A stretch of 64,000 nt of DNA from Niastella soli (GTDB lineage: Bacteria > Bacteroidota > Bacteroidia > Chitinophagales > Chitinophagaceae): NCBI RefSeq assembly GCF_017742245.1, contig NZ_JAGHKO010000017.1, positions 186,001 to 250,000 on the forward strand, in the 5' to 3' direction. The notes beneath the pieces were generated by a model. That model was not told the origin of the DNA. It was given only the letters and a program-made list of their open reading frames with translations, and did no database searches. This document shows, piece after piece, positions 63,748 to 64,000 of the stretch (positions within the stretch are counted from its first letter, which is position 1; every line of letters begins with the position of its first letter). Made by a program: the position numbers and the translations under genes.

Positions 63748-64000
63748 ATGAAACGTTCAACAATTGATTGGTCTGTTGAACTGGAGCCGCTGCTGAAAAA
63801 GTATAAAAACAAAAAGCATCCGCTCGATGCGGCCAATCCCTATCAATGGATTGTAATGGTTGTTTTGTCGGCACAGGCCACTGATAGCCTTATTAACCAG
63901 TTGGCCCCGGACTTCTTTAAAGCATACCCCGATATAAGATCCCTTTCAAAAGCAGACCCCAAATCTCTATTTCCTCTCATAAGCAAAGTCAGGAATTTTG
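63748..64000 (+). CDS. nth: Endonuclease III (partial, N-terminal 84 codons)
   Basis: The frame begins MKRSTIDWSVELEPLLKKYK and runs off the right edge. The stretch NPYQWIVMVVLSAQATDSLINQLAPDFFKAYPDI matches the first helices of endonuclease III, where LLSAQATD leads to the HhH-GPD fold (quoted in part). Endonuclease III removes oxidised pyrimidines and cuts abasic sites. The catalytic Lys, Asp and [4Fe-4S] region are beyond the window. ATG at 63741 is in another frame and stops quickly. Confidence 0.88.
   Translation, partial: MKRSTIDWSVELEPLLKKYKNKKHPLDAANPYQWIVMVVLSAQATDSLINQLAPDFFKAYPDIRSLSKADPKSLFPLISKVRNF

Overview
The window looks like a chromosome segment of a Bacteroidota bacterium, most likely family Chitinophagaceae (Chitinophaga/Niastella-like; inferred from gene content, not from a marker gene). 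The evidence is three SusC/SusD pairs, a type IX secretion C-terminal domain, DUF3667 and DUF3823 proteins, weak Shine-Dalgarno usage, and promoters of the Bacteroidetes type (TTTG, 19-20 bp, TAnnTTTG). I found no tRNA, rRNA, transposase, integrase or CRISPR array.

Layout. 1-4609 (minus): a DUF3667 membrane protein, mazG and the N-terminal 899 codons of a large multi-TM sensor protein that leaves the window. 4733-5560: a secreted YD-repeat-like protein. 5738-16491 (minus): a sialic-acid utilisation operon with SusC, SusD, a DapA-like aldolase, exo-sialidase, N-acetylneuraminate lyase, and a Kelch-mutarotase/Na+ symporter fusion. A FadR-type GntR regulator (16887-17582) is divergent, and a well-formed promoter with a GntR-like palindrome lies between them. 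17769-19734: a PepSY-like secreted protein, an atypical receiver-domain protein and an SRPBCC protein. 19977-25917 (minus): a molybdenum-cofactor operon (xdhC, mocA-like, moaA, moeA, moaD, moaE, moaC-moaB fusion), divergent from iorA/iorB-type molybdenum hydroxylase subunits (26089-28781). The cofactor genes and their probable client enzyme therefore sit side by side. 28818-33061: a YwqK-repeat/TonB-C protein, the relic of a class III nucleotide cyclase, and a large pectate-lyase-like protein with a T9SS tail. 33362-36367: a lone S24-like domain, a 7-bp tandem repeat, a two-gene nucleic-acid repair cassette (HD-Pnk end-healing enzyme plus an ATP-dependent RNA ligase) with its own promoter, and a GlsB-like membrane protein. 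36659-41467: a SusC/SusD pair without enzymes. 41562-44924: a tail-fibre-like coiled-coil protein, an AraC regulator, an SDR oxidoreductase and a small membrane protein. 44999-59934 (minus): an eight-gene alpha-mannoside operon with SusC, SusD, DUF3823 lipoprotein, a two-domain mannose-6-phosphate isomerase, GH92, a sugar MFS porter, a ROK kinase and a second GH92. A HutC-type GntR regulator (60186-60920) is divergent. 61212-62765: a sulfatase. 62897-63661: a lipoprotein. 63748 to the end: the start of an endonuclease III gene.

Together, the sialidase operon, the mannosidase operon and the sulfatase suggest harvesting of eukaryotic-type glycoprotein glycans: sialic acid caps, mannose cores and possibly sulfated GlcNAc (inference). 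Many intergenic gaps carry short inverted repeats of a few recurring designs: a GC-rich hairpin, long quasi-palindromes built from 7-10 bp words, and CAACTGGTCAACT-like words. One GC-rich copy extends into the 3' end of a coding sequence.
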